A DNA stretch of 33,639 nt from Prevotella sp. S7-1-8 (GCF_000758925.1 NZ_JRNC01000059.1:1-33639), one strand, 5' to 3'; shown: positions 6,694-14,628, numbered from the stretch's first letter. Notes: a model not told the origin generated them from the sequence alone. Translations and numbers: made by a program.

Positions 6694-7804
6694 AGTGGCA
6701 ATGCAAAGCTCTTTGCATGGCTTGCTGGTTGCGTGCTGGCTGCTTTGCAGCCTTGCGGCCTGCCAAAATGGCGACAAGGCGGGAGCCGTCGGCAATAATT
6801 TGCCGATGGCTTACGCCCAACTCGTACAACTCTCAGACAGTGATGGCATGACGCAAGCGACGGTGTCAAATCCGTGGACAAAGGGCAAAACACTGCAAAC
6901 CATTCGTGTGGGTGAACCGGGAGATGACAAGACTATCCGGCCACTGCGCCGTGTGGTAGTCTTCACGACATCGCATTGCCAACTCTTGGCATATCTTGGA
7001 TTGACAGACAGAATAGTTGGCGTGTGCGACTTGAAATATATCTTGGTGCCTGATGTGCGGCGAAAAGCTAAAGAGGGAAAGATTGTGGACTGTGGAGACG
7101 CCATGAGTCCGAATATCGAAAAAATCATAGAGTTATGCCCCGATGCTATCTTTATTAGCCCATTCGAGGGCAGTGGTGGTTTCGGCAAGCTTGAGAAATT
7201 GGGTATTCCCATCATTCAAACGGCTGATTATATGGAGACTTCCGCCTTGGGAAGAGCGGAGTGGATGCGCTACTATGGCCGACTGTTTGGCGAGGGAGAG
7301 CGTGCCGACTCTCTCTTTCATGTCGTTGATTCCACTTACCAACGACTGAAACGCTATGCGGCCACACTTCCCGCTGGACGCAGTGTGCTCACGGAGCGCA
7401 AGACTGGCGCCGTGTGGTACACGCCGGGTGGCACGAGCAGCGTGGGAACCATCATCAAAGATGCGAATGGTCGCTATGCTTTTGCCAATGACAAACATGG
7501 CGGAAGTTTGGCCTTGTCATTCGAACAAATCATTGACAAGGCTGGAGAGAGTGACGTGTGGGCGTTTAAGTATAATGGCACGCGCATGATGACACGTTCC
7601 GATTTGCTTCGGGAGTTTCAAGGGTACAAGGCGTTGAGAGCTTTCAGGACAGGTGATATATACGAGTGCAACACCTCTGTGACACCCTATTTTGAGGAGA
7701 CTCCTTTTCGACCGGATTATCTTTTGCGCGAGATGATAATATTGCTTCACCCTGAAAATAATTTTGGTGCCTTGCGGTATTATAAACGTTTGGACAATCG
7801 ATAA
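6686..7804 (+). CDS. btuF: B12 ABC-transporter substrate-binding lipoprotein (BtuF-like)
   Basis: A 372-residue periplasmic binding protein of the PF01497 family. A signal peptide with lipobox LAAC (Cys26) leads into a lipoprotein; the residues after the cysteine (QNGDK) are not strongly acidic, which fits retention facing the periplasm. The conserved fold is seen in RRVVVFTTSHCQLLAYLGLTDRIVGV at about residues 88-113, MSPNIEKIIELCPDAIFISPF at about 140-160, and a C-terminal lobe containing TGDIYECN. It would carry cobalamin from the outer-membrane complex to the inner-membrane permease. The start overlaps the BtuG-like gene by 8 bases and the permease follows after 9 bases, so translation is probably coupled. 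Cobalamin as substrate, rather than iron-siderophore or heme, is inferred from the riboswitch and the adenosyltransferase. Confidence 0.8.
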   Translation: MNKVAMQSSLHGLLVACWLLCSLAACQNGDKAGAVGNNLPMAYAQLVQLSDSDGMTQATVSNPWTKGKTLQTIRVGEPGDDKTIRPLRRVVVFTTSHCQLLAYLGLTDRIVGVCDLKYILVPDVRRKAKEGKIVDCGDAMSPNIEKIIELCPDAIFISPFEGSGGFGKLEKLGIPIIQTADYMETSALGRAEWMRYYGRLFGEGERADSLFHVVDSTYQRLKRYAATLPAGRSVLTERKTGAVWYTPGGTSSVGTIIKDANGRYAFANDKHGGSLALSFEQIIDKAGESDVWAFKYNGTRMMTRSDLLREFQGYKALRAFRTGDIYECNTSVTPYFEETPFRPDYLLREMIILLHPENNFGALRYYKRLDNR

Positions 7805-7813
7805 ACTGGATAG

Positions 7814-8845
7814 GTGTCGGACAGGGACTTGAACTTGGTGTATGTAGAAAGTATGAGGATGGGTTTGGTTTATATATGGCTTGCCGTTGCCATCATCTTA
7901 TTGTGCGCTGTCAGTTTGGTGCATGGCAGCGTGGATATCCCATTGACAAACGTCTACGCGATCTTGTGTGGTGATGATGGGCAGCGCGAGAGCTGGAAAT
8001 ATATCGTCGTGGAGAACCGTTTGCCACAAATGTTGACGGCTTTGTTGGCGGGTGGCGCATTGGCCGTTAGCGGATTGTTGCTCCAAACGGTTTTTCGCAA
8101 CCCATTGGCGGCACCCGATATATTTGGCATTACCAGTGGGGCGAGCTTGGCCGTGGCTTTGCTCGCTTTGGCTCCCGGCGTGGCAGCTTCACTTGCGCTA
8201 AGCTGTTTGTCGTATGTGGCGGCAGCGTTTGTTGGGGCCGTAGCTGTCACCGCTACAATCTGGTCTATAGGAAAAATGCTGCGTAACAATGTGATGCTCA
8301 TTATTGTCGGCGTGATGATAGGCTACCTTAGCTACAGCGCGATAACATTGCTCAACTTTTTTGCCACCGAGGAGGGCGTGAAAAACTTTGCCGTTTGGGG
8401 CATGGGCAATTTTGGCAACGTGTCTATGGAGCAAATGCCCGTGTTTGCGTCACTTGCCATCTTTGGATCGCTTTCCACGCTTTTGCTGGTCAAACCGCTC
8501 AACGCGATGCTTCTGGGAGATCGCTACGCGGAAAACTTGGGGGTCAACGTGCAGCGTACTCGCAATGTACTTATACTTATAACCGGACTGCTTACGGCGG
8601 TGGTGACAGCCTTTTGCGGGCCTATAGCTTTCGTGGCGTTGGCTGTTCCGCATATCGCGAGATTGCTTTTGCGCACGTCGGACCATCGGCATTTGTTGCC
8701 CATTACTATCCTTATGGGTAGCGTTGTGGCCCTTTTTTGCAATGTTCTTACAACGCTGCCCGGTGATTTGGGAATTTTGCCGCTCAACGCGGTGACACCC
8801 ATCGTCGGAGCGCCCGTTATAATATATGTCATTATTAAACGTTAA
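7814..8845 (+). CDS. btuC: B12 ABC-transporter permease (FecCD family, BtuC-like)
   Basis: A 343-residue inner-membrane permease with about ten hydrophobic helices. Family signatures are NPLAAPDIFGITSGAS at about residues 96-111, GDRYAENLGVNV (the coupling region that docks on the ATPase) at about 235-246, and GPIAFVALAVPHIARLLL followed by a dhR-like histidine/arginine segment at about 269-293. The GTG at 7814 follows btuF by 9 bases; ATG codons at 7853 and 7859 are plausible alternatives that would trim the hydrophilic N-terminus. The permease keeps its ATPase-docking region, yet no ABC ATPase gene follows: the next gene, 5 bases on, is an adenosyltransferase. The partner BtuD must be elsewhere or be shared with another importer. 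Confidence 0.85.
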   Translation: MSDRDLNLVYVESMRMGLVYIWLAVAIILLCAVSLVHGSVDIPLTNVYAILCGDDGQRESWKYIVVENRLPQMLTALLAGGALAVSGLLLQTVFRNPLAAPDIFGITSGASLAVALLALAPGVAASLALSCLSYVAAAFVGAVAVTATIWSIGKMLRNNVMLIIVGVMIGYLSYSAITLLNFFATEEGVKNFAVWGMGNFGNVSMEQMPVFASLAIFGSLSTLLLVKPLNAMLLGDRYAENLGVNVQRTRNVLILITGLLTAVVTAFCGPIAFVALAVPHIARLLLRTSDHRHLLPITILMGSVVALFCNVLTTLPGDLGILPLNAVTPIVGAPVIIYVIIKR

Positions 8846-8850
8846 GGAAT

Positions 8851-9366
8851 ATGATTACAACAATGAAAGGCGACAGGGGCGAAACCTCCCTGTATAATGG
8901 AACGAGAGTGAGCAAGGACGACGCTCGTGTAGAATTGAACGGTGAGATAGACAAATTGATGGCATTGTTGGGACTGTGCAAAGTGCGTTCTGGGCGCACG
9001 GATCTCTTTGAAAAAGTGCAACGAGATTTGATGACGGTCATGGCCATCGTGGCAAACGGTTATGGCTTGATGGCAGGGGCAGGGCGAAAGCCTAATCCTT
9101 TGGATCAGCTTGAAACGGCAATCACTAACATGGAGGGTTTTATTAGGGAGGCAACGGAAGGCAAGAGGTTTGATTTTGTTTTGCCCGGAAAAGATGAAGC
9201 CGAAGCCACCATTCACTTGGCGCGTACCCAAGCGCGAGCTTGTGAGCGACGTTTGGTCACGCTTGCGCGACTCAATGCTGAGCCAACACAAAATCAATGT
9301 TATGAAATCTTGATGCGATACCTGAATCGTTTGTCCGATTACTTGTTTTGTTTGGCTCTTGGATAG
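8851..9366 (+). CDS. PduO-type corrinoid adenosyltransferase
   Basis: A 171-residue enzyme that transfers adenosyl from ATP to cob(I)alamin, making AdoCbl. The N-terminal ATP loop GDRGETSLYNGTRVSKDDARVE (written here in two parts: GDRGETSLYNG at 7-17, TRVSKDDARVE at 18-28) is the PduO signature. LPGKDEAEATIHLARTQARA and CERRLVTL lie in the middle, and YLNRLSDYLFCLAL closes the protein. It is slightly shorter than the usual 180-190 residues, mostly at the N-terminus. The start at 8851 follows TAAGGA; an ATG at 8863 is possible. As last gene of the B12 operon it makes the coenzyme form that the riboswitch is expected to sense, closing a feedback loop. Not CobA/BtuR type (no P-loop). Confidence 0.87.
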   Translation: MITTMKGDRGETSLYNGTRVSKDDARVELNGEIDKLMALLGLCKVRSGRTDLFEKVQRDLMTVMAIVANGYGLMAGAGRKPNPLDQLETAITNMEGFIREATEGKRFDFVLPGKDEAEATIHLARTQARACERRLVTLARLNAEPTQNQCYEILMRYLNRLSDYLFCLALG

Positions 9367-9543
9367 TGGCTGCGCATCCGTTTTTTGTATGCTTTAATTT
9401 TGTCCTCGTATTTGCCTTTTTAGTACCGGGGTGTTTTCGTTTTCGCAAAAAGAAATCCTTTTGATTTTATGAATCGATGGGATTAACTTGTAATGACATA
9501 TTTTGTGGCTTAGCACAAGACGAAAAACAACAGAGGAGTCTGG

Positions 9544-9732
9544 CTAAATCCAATCTTTATTTTCCCAGCGACTATCATCGGTTGTGTCATAAAAATACTC
9601 GTCCATATTGATAGCTTCTTTTCCTAATTGAGCTTTAGAACCAACTTCGTTATGTTTTGCCAAGGAGCCTGCCATTAATTTTTGATCCTCAAAAAAGGTG
9701 GCTTGTACAAATGGCTTGACATATCGTTTCAT
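9544..9732 (-). CDS. Small orphan peptide, MK(K/R)Y-x-KP...LMAGS type
   Basis: A 62-residue peptide beginning MKRYVKPFV with LMAGS at residues 19-23, ending in an acidic, aromatic stretch (DEYFYDTTDDSRWENKDW). From memory, many short Prevotella and Bacteroides proteins share this N-terminal MKKYxKP pattern, a LxAGS-like motif about 20 residues in, and a C-terminal D/W-rich tail; their function is not established. There is no signal peptide or membrane helix. It begins 30 bases after the stop codon of the secreted protein at 9763-11613 on the same strand and is probably co-transcribed with it. The LMAGS site recalls the cleavage point of a leader peptide, but no maturase or exporter is nearby. 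Coding status likely; role unknown. Confidence 0.6.
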   Translation of the reverse strand: MKRYVKPFVQATFFEDQKLMAGSLAKHNEVGSKAQLGKEAINMDEYFYDTTDDSRWENKDWI

Positions 9733-9762
9733 AAATTCAGAGTTTAGACAGTATTGCTATCT

Positions 9763-11613
9763 TTATCTCAATACAATTTTTTTACCATTGCATATCACCA
9801 CGCCCTTATAGTTTGGGGTTACGCGTTGGCCAGAAAGATTGTATAAAGAAGGGGCCTTGGCAGGTTGAGAGGCATGTATAGATGCTATAGCGGTTGTCTC
9901 TTCATTGAAGGCATATCCCATCTTTGCGTTGATAGTTTTCGCTATTTTAAAGTAAGCCTTGTGGGCACCGTTGGTGAAAGGCGCGCCATCTTTGCGCATC
10001 CAATAATACCCCACAGAGTTAATGTCGTTGTTGGCATTTGTCGTGAGTGCATAATAAAAACAGTCTGCGGCGTTGATGGATAGATCTGTGATGGTTTCTG
10101 TACCCATGAGAATATTGGCTTTCTTGTTGATGCCATCTTTTGTAGATATGGCAAAGTTATATTCAGTGTTGGGCGTAGCTTTCAGCACCACCGCAAAATC
10201 TTTGGGAATTACATCTCCTTTCTTGTATACGTCGCCTTCTACCAATTTGTTATTCTGCAACATATATCCACTTGCCCTGACCCCAGCGGGCACTAAAAGT
10301 GCGTGAACGCTATCATATAATGTGGCGTAGCCTGTCTCTCCAATGGCAACTTTTAGACCGATAGGCAGAGGTTGTATGCTTATTACAGCAAGTTGTAAAG
10401 TGCCATTGTATATAATTGGTATAGCAATCAAATCATACACACCATCTTGTTTGATAGGTAGATTTTTCTTAAATAGATCTTTTAAGAAAATCTTGGATGC
10501 GTCATCGACTACATGTTGTGCACTAACCGTGACACCGCTCAATTTGATATATTTGCAAAGATTATGTTTTATGATAGCGTCTGTCACACTCATTTCATTC
10601 GGAACGACTTTGTCTTGGGTAACTTTTATACCATCTCTCAAAGTAATGGCCCTTATTTCTTGCATCCCATCATTTAAGTTGTATTCAACCTCTGCGTCTC
10701 CATTCAAGACTTGCCCAGTCTTATAACCTTTAAGGTCGGAATTGAATACACAAACAGCGCCTGCGGCATCTTGCAGGTAGTGATATGCGCCATTGATATA
10801 GGTGAATTGCGCATTTGTGAGTTTCAACAAGCCTACCTTTTTATCTGGTGTCATGTTTTGGTTTAGTTCGGCTATGTTTTGGAATTTTTTCTCAACTTTA
10901 ATAGTATATGAATCCTTCGAGCCTGAATATTGGCTATTGCCCGCATAGGTAGCTGTTATTGTCGCAGCGCCTGACTGGTCAGAACCAACAACGACTTTAC
11001 CATGCTCATCCACGGTAGCTATGTTTTCGTTATCAGAACTGTATGACACTGTCGCACCGGTTACCACAGGTGCCAAAGATGCTGCGTTGACAAAAGTGTG
11101 CTCGCCTGATCCTTGGGCAAAAATATAGTTGTTTGTATTGTCAAAAGTTAAAGTTGTTGTAGTTTTAGTATTGGTGGCGCTGCCATAGGTAACCACAATC
11201 TTTGTGGCACGTACTTGATTAAAAGATGCTACCATTTTTATTGACGTGGCATTACCGGTCCATGTGCCAATTTTCCCCCGAAAATAATACCGACCTTGCG
11301 AATCATTTGTAAGATGCCAACCACCAGGACCGTATTTGGCGTTACCGTATGCCGTACAGGAGAACTCTATCTTTGTGATGTTGCCCACTGTTGAGGAAAT
11401 AGTTGTTACGCTGCGTTTATAAAACCTATACGTTTCGTACACATCATTGACATATCCTTTATCGGTATTGATAGCAATGCCGTCTTTGGTAATTTTTTCT
11501 TGACTGTTCCCTTTGTCTATGGATGGTTGGAACACCACTGTTCCGGCATACGCCTCACTAAAAACTGCCAAAAGCAGCGTTGTAAACATTAAACGTACAG
11601 TTTTAAATATCAT
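9763..11613 (-). CDS. Secreted protein with Ig-like (BIG2-type) domain and Prevotella C-terminal tail
   Basis: A 616-residue secreted protein. Residues 1-23 are a signal peptide (ending EAYA-G). A beta-rich N-terminal domain follows to about residue 150, then a bacterial Ig-like module (SYSSDNENIATVDEHGKVVV...ITATYAGNSQY) to about 245. Next is an OB-fold-like segment with LKLTNAQFTYINGAYHYLQD around 265-285, and a C-terminal beta domain (GETGYATLYDS onward). The last 27 residues (SLYNLSGQRV...KGVVICNGKKIVLR) fit the tail seen on many Prevotella secreted proteins, resembling a type IX-like sorting signal. Its DNA is clearly more AT-rich than the neighbouring B12 and nuo genes. A promoter lies at 11645-11652. 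No catalytic motif was recognised; adhesive or surface binding function is a guess. Confidence 0.75.
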   Translation of the reverse strand: MIFKTVRLMFTTLLLAVFSEAYAGTVVFQPSIDKGNSQEKITKDGIAINTDKGYVNDVYETYRFYKRSVTTISSTVGNITKIEFSCTAYGNAKYGPGGWHLTNDSQGRYYFRGKIGTWTGNATSIKMVASFNQVRATKIVVTYGSATNTKTTTTLTFDNTNNYIFAQGSGEHTFVNAASLAPVVTGATVSYSSDNENIATVDEHGKVVVGSDQSGAATITATYAGNSQYSGSKDSYTIKVEKKFQNIAELNQNMTPDKKVGLLKLTNAQFTYINGAYHYLQDAAGAVCVFNSDLKGYKTGQVLNGDAEVEYNLNDGMQEIRAITLRDGIKVTQDKVVPNEMSVTDAIIKHNLCKYIKLSGVTVSAQHVVDDASKIFLKDLFKKNLPIKQDGVYDLIAIPIIYNGTLQLAVISIQPLPIGLKVAIGETGYATLYDSVHALLVPAGVRASGYMLQNNKLVEGDVYKKGDVIPKDFAVVLKATPNTEYNFAISTKDGINKKANILMGTETITDLSINAADCFYYALTTNANNDINSVGYYWMRKDGAPFTNGAHKAYFKIAKTINAKMGYAFNEETTAIASIHASQPAKAPSLYNLSGQRVTPNYKGVVICNGKKIVLR

Positions 11614-11644
11614 CTTTTTTCTGATAAAAAAATTAACGTGTGTA

Positions 11645-11652
11645 CAAAGTTA
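11645..11652 (-). promoter_or_regulatory. -7 promoter element of the secreted-protein gene
   Basis: On the minus strand TAACTTTG fits TAnnTTTG. A TTG sits 17 bases upstream of it on that strand as a candidate -33 element. The start codon at 11613 follows about 31 bases later. Confidence 0.65.
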
Positions 11653-12093
11653 GCGTAATCATCTTAAAACAAGAAAGATAAACGTTTTTTCTTGAGTAAT
11701 ATATCACATTATATTATAATTGACTTGTAATATCATGATATTTTAACCAACTTACGGTTTTTCGTTTGTTGAGTGGTATCCTTCTGGTAGTACTGTTTGT
11801 TTTTGTGGTCAATTTCTGTTCTTGTGGATATTGCGTTGCTTTTATGGGATATTAAGCGAGCCCATCCTAAAAGTTTTAGGGATAAGATGTAGGTGTATGT
11901 ACATACCAATAATCATCTACAAAAATGTTTCTTAAAAAAAGTTCAATACAAATTTATGAATTTACAAATAAAGCGCGCGCGCACTATATGATGGATTTAA
12001 GTCCATGAAGGATATTTTCAAAAAACTTCTTTAATTATGTTTATACAAAAAGAAAAACACATGCCTTTTTACTGAAATGTGAGACAATCTTGC
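11653..12093. other. AT-rich divergent intergenic region
   Basis: About 440 bases without a credible gene, lying between two divergent promoters. It is AT-rich except for an alternating GCGCGCGCGC run near 11974-11984. A near-palindrome ATGGATTTAAGTCCAT lies at about 11991-12006. I see no RNA gene or mobile-element trace. Confidence 0.45.
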
Positions 12094-12101
12094 TATCTTT
12101 G
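12094..12101 (+). promoter_or_regulatory. -7 promoter element of the Sel1/FMN-polyferredoxin unit
   Basis: TATCTTTG fits TAnnTTTG. It lies 27 bases upstream of the ATG at 12129. This makes a TTG start at 12090 implausible, because that codon would precede the transcription start. Confidence 0.65.
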
Positions 12102-12128
12102 CCACTGCCATCAACTGGGATATTATCT

Positions 12129-12449
12129 ATGAGAACATCGTGGAGGACTTTCTTTGGATTTGCTGAAGACAACACTGACGAAACTTATCCTCAAGCCGTG
12201 CGGCGCGCCAAACGTTTGCTCCAACAAGAAAATTACGAGGATGCCTGCCGTATTCTCAAATATGCCGAGAGGCAACGACATGCTGAAGCCATGTACCTCT
12301 TGGCATGGTGTTTTTGGTATGGCCGTGGAGTGCGTGAGGATGCCGGCAAGGCTATGCGCTTGTGGAAGATGTCAGCAAGCCTGTCTTTTGAACCTGCCGC
12401 GGAGCGTATGCACGAAATTAAAAAAACGAAAGGGAGATGCGGAACATAA
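12129..12449 (+). CDS. Sel1-repeat (TPR-like) small protein
   Basis: A 106-residue protein made mostly of helical repeats. A Sel1-like repeat is visible in AEAMYLLAWCFWYGRGVREDAGKA (residues about 56-79): the A-x-x-x-L-x-x-x-Y/F-x-x-G-x-G-V-x-x-D pattern is clear, and a half repeat precedes it. Such proteins usually serve as binding scaffolds. No signal peptide is apparent, so it is probably cytosolic. The ATG at 12129 was chosen because the promoter is at 12094-12101. The next gene begins 2 bases after the stop, so the two are translationally linked and this protein may assist the membrane redox protein, though nothing in the sequence shows how. Confidence 0.72.
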   Translation: MRTSWRTFFGFAEDNTDETYPQAVRRAKRLLQQENYEDACRILKYAERQRHAEAMYLLAWCFWYGRGVREDAGKAMRLWKMSASLSFEPAAERMHEIKKTKGRCGT

Positions 12450-12451
12450 CA

Positions 12452-13531
12452 ATGAAACGATTGGAGCAAATTTTGTTATTGTCAACATGTCTCATCATGA
12501 TGATGGTTGCGGCTGTTCAGCGCGATGGCACATTGTGGGGCGGAAGTCCTGCGGATTTTGCCAACGTCGCTTCCATACAAAACATTCGTGAACATACGGT
12601 TCGAACTTTTGGCGATAGTGTAGTTGTTATCAATACCTCTTTGATTGGCAAAGATATATTGGGATACGTCGGGCAAGTGCCATTGGAGATTACTATTAAG
12701 GGGGGAAGAATTAAAAAGGTGGACGCTTTGAGAAACAAAGAAACCCCTGAATTTTTTAATAAGGCCAAGTCACTGCTTGGGCGTTGGAATGGCAAGACGG
12801 TGAACGACGCTCTCAAGCAGGATGTCGATGCTGTGAGTGGCGCCACATTTAGCTCGAATGCCATCATACAAAATATGCGAGCGGGTCTGAGTTATGCTGC
12901 CAAGAACACAGCAAAACCTTCTGTTTTGGAACGAATGGATCTTAGGGTCAAGACCGTCGCAGGGCTTTTCGTCGTGCTCATGGCTGCCATAATACCGTTG
13001 TTTCGTCGTAATAAAACTTGGCACACCGTGCAGATGGCTCTCAACGTCGTGGTGTTGGGATTGTGGTGTGGCACTTTTCTCAATTGGTCGCTCTTCGTTG
13101 GGTATATGTCAAGTGGCATCAATCTGTGGGCTTCACTCATTCCTGTCGTGATGCTCATCACGGCTTTTGTCTATCCATTGTTTGGCAAACAAGGCTATTA
13201 TTGTGCCAATGTGTGCCCTTTTGGGTCGCTGCAAGATTTTGCAAGTAGATCCAAACACGCCAAATGGAAAATGTCTCAACGTTTAGTCAAGTCATTGATG
13301 TACTTTCGGCAGTTTCTCTTTGCGCTTCTTATGGTACTTATGCTCACGGGCGTGAGTTTTCAGTGGATGGACTACGAGGTCTTCTCGGCGTTCATATTTA
13401 TGTCGGCCTCTGTCGTGGTTGTTGCTCTTGCGGTGGTGTTTGTCGTTCTTGCCATATTTGTACCACGGCCTTATTGTCGTTTCGTATGTCCCACGGGAAC
13501 CCTTTTAAGGGCGGCTGAAGGACACAAATAA
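12452..13531 (+). CDS. FMN-binding domain fused to NapH-type polyferredoxin membrane protein
   Basis: A 359-residue membrane redox protein. An N-terminal helix (about residues 5-22) anchors an extracytosolic FMN-binding domain (about 45-150) with the flavinylation motif D126-A-V-S-G-A-T132, where Thr132 would take FMN covalently from an ApbE enzyme. Four to five membrane helices follow (about 170-185, 195-212, 225-243, 285-302, 312-337), with two iron-sulfur segments C251-x3-C255-P and C342-x3-C346-P of the NapH/NosR/CcoG kind. It would pass electrons across or along the membrane to an extracytosolic acceptor. ATG at 12437 is an alternative start, but 12452 puts GGA eight bases upstream. It sits between a Sel1 protein and a nitroreductase. 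No apbE gene is in the window. Architecture clear; donor and acceptor inferred. Confidence 0.82.
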   Translation: MKRLEQILLLSTCLIMMMVAAVQRDGTLWGGSPADFANVASIQNIREHTVRTFGDSVVVINTSLIGKDILGYVGQVPLEITIKGGRIKKVDALRNKETPEFFNKAKSLLGRWNGKTVNDALKQDVDAVSGATFSSNAIIQNMRAGLSYAAKNTAKPSVLERMDLRVKTVAGLFVVLMAAIIPLFRRNKTWHTVQMALNVVVLGLWCGTFLNWSLFVGYMSSGINLWASLIPVVMLITAFVYPLFGKQGYYCANVCPFGSLQDFASRSKHAKWKMSQRLVKSLMYFRQFLFALLMVLMLTGVSFQWMDYEVFSAFIFMSASVVVVALAVVFVVLAIFVPRPYCRFVCPTGTLLRAAEGHK

Positions 13532-13615
13532 GTATGCGAACATAACTTGACAAACGCGTGATAGATTATGATGATAAATTAATTACAAAAGCATTCGACC
13601 GCAAAATAAATAATT

Positions 13616-14260
13616 ATGAAAGCAAGTTCGCTATTGAGTTTTATCCTTGCCATAGCCTTGGCCATTGTCTGTGGCATGATGGTGTTTGGTGGGTATGGCA
13701 GAAAAGTTGGGAAATCGGAAACTCGTACTTCTTCTAATAATGTGATTGACAACATGATGACAAGGACAAGTGTGCGTGCGTATCAAAATAAAAAGGTGGA
13801 AGACGCCAAGATAGACACGCTGCTGAAAGTGGCAATGGCTTCGCCCACGGCGGGTGACAAGCGTCCATGGCGATTTGTGGTGGTGACAGACAAAAAACAA
13901 ATTGAGGCCATCGCCGACGCTCAACCTTACGCCAAGTTTGCCAAAGATGCTCCACTTGTTATCGTGACTTGTGGGGACATGCGGCTAACGTTTGATGGCG
14001 TTGGGCGAGATTTATGGGTGCAAGACCTGTCTGCAGCCTCTGAAAACATTCTTTTGGCAGCCCATGCCATAGGTTTGGGTGCGGTGTGGACAGGTTGTTA
14101 TCCTGACAAAGAACAGTGTAAAAGACTTCAAAAAGTGCTTGAGTTGCCAAACGAGGTCATACCGCTTAATGCCATTGTCATAGGCTATCCCAAACAGGTG
14201 GTCAAACCCAAGGATAAATGGGACGAGAATAGAGTTTCATACGACGCGTACGACGAATAG
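13616..14260 (+). CDS. Membrane-anchored, probably extracytosolic nitroreductase-family flavoprotein
   Basis: A 214-residue nitroreductase-family protein. RTSVRAYQNKKV at residues 50-61 and MASPTAGDKRPWRFVVV at about 74-90 are the FMN-binding signatures of the family, and GLGAVWTGCYP at about 157-167 is the conserved later segment. Unusually, it starts with a hydrophobic helix (residues 5-26), so the enzyme is probably exported and tethered on the periplasmic side, or a signal peptide is removed. Cys19 is not in a good lipobox. It follows the FMN/polyferredoxin gene by 84 bases without a clear promoter between them, which suggests a shared operon and electron supply from that protein rather than from NAD(P)H. 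The substrate is unknown; alternatives include flavin-fragmenting or dehalogenating relatives. Confidence 0.78.
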   Translation: MKASSLLSFILAIALAIVCGMMVFGGYGRKVGKSETRTSSNNVIDNMMTRTSVRAYQNKKVEDAKIDTLLKVAMASPTAGDKRPWRFVVVTDKKQIEAIADAQPYAKFAKDAPLVIVTCGDMRLTFDGVGRDLWVQDLSAASENILLAAHAIGLGAVWTGCYPDKEQCKRLQKVLELPNEVIPLNAIVIGYPKQVVKPKDKWDENRVSYDAYDE

Positions 14261-14559
14261 CATAATGCTGGTTCTAAGAAACGCCCATGTTAAATCTTTA
14301 GTTTTTTCGTTTTTATGCTGTTATGTGTGGGTTGCGGGAGCGTTTGCCTCCATTGGCGTAATATTCCATACTCATGAAACTGTGTACATTCGTATACCTT
14401 GGAACTCCACTTTTGGCTAATGGAACATTGTGGCCCAGGATTTCTCAATAAACATTGCTAACGTCACCTTCCTTGCAACATGTCTTGATGGCAAAAAATA
14501 TCCTTTAAAGACATGGCAACCAGTTTTTTTTGGATGGTTCAAGCGCGCTTTATGAACAA
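14261..14559. other. Intergenic stretch between convergent units
   Basis: About 300 bases with no convincing gene. A minus-strand frame at 14417-14614 runs through the terminator of the small lipoprotein gene and shows no family resemblance. A short palindrome AGCAT-A-ATGCT follows the nitroreductase stop but has no U-tract immediately after it. Confidence 0.4.
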
Positions 14560-14560
14560 A

Positions 14561-14593
14561 ATAAAAACCGCCCAAGAATAATCTTGAGCGGCT
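14561..14593 (-). terminator. Rho-independent terminator of the small lipoprotein gene
   Basis: Read on the minus strand, AGCCGCTCAAGA pairs with TCTTGGGCGGTT around the loop TTAT (stem positions 14566-14577 with 14582-14593, two or three G-U wobbles), followed by TTTTATTTTG. It lies about 36 bases after the stop codon at 14629. Confidence 0.82.
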
Positions 14594-14628
14594 ACTTTCA
14601 TTTGTTTTGTTCAAACAGATCGTTGCAA

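Noticed and set aside
9361..9386. GGAT...ATCC followed by six T after the B12 operon, considered as a terminator
   Set aside because: The stem is only four pairs with a large loop; too weak to call.
11974..11984. Alternating GCGCGC run in AT-rich DNA, considered as a Z-DNA or insertion scar
   Set aside because: Short, with no flanking direct repeats or mobile-element sequence.
14264..14275. AGCAT-A-ATGCT palindrome after the nitroreductase gene
   Set aside because: Too short and without an adjacent T-run to be called a terminator.
14417..14614. 65-codon minus-strand frame upstream of nothing obvious
   Set aside because: It runs across the terminator of the small lipoprotein gene, has no family resemblance, and no promoter of its own.
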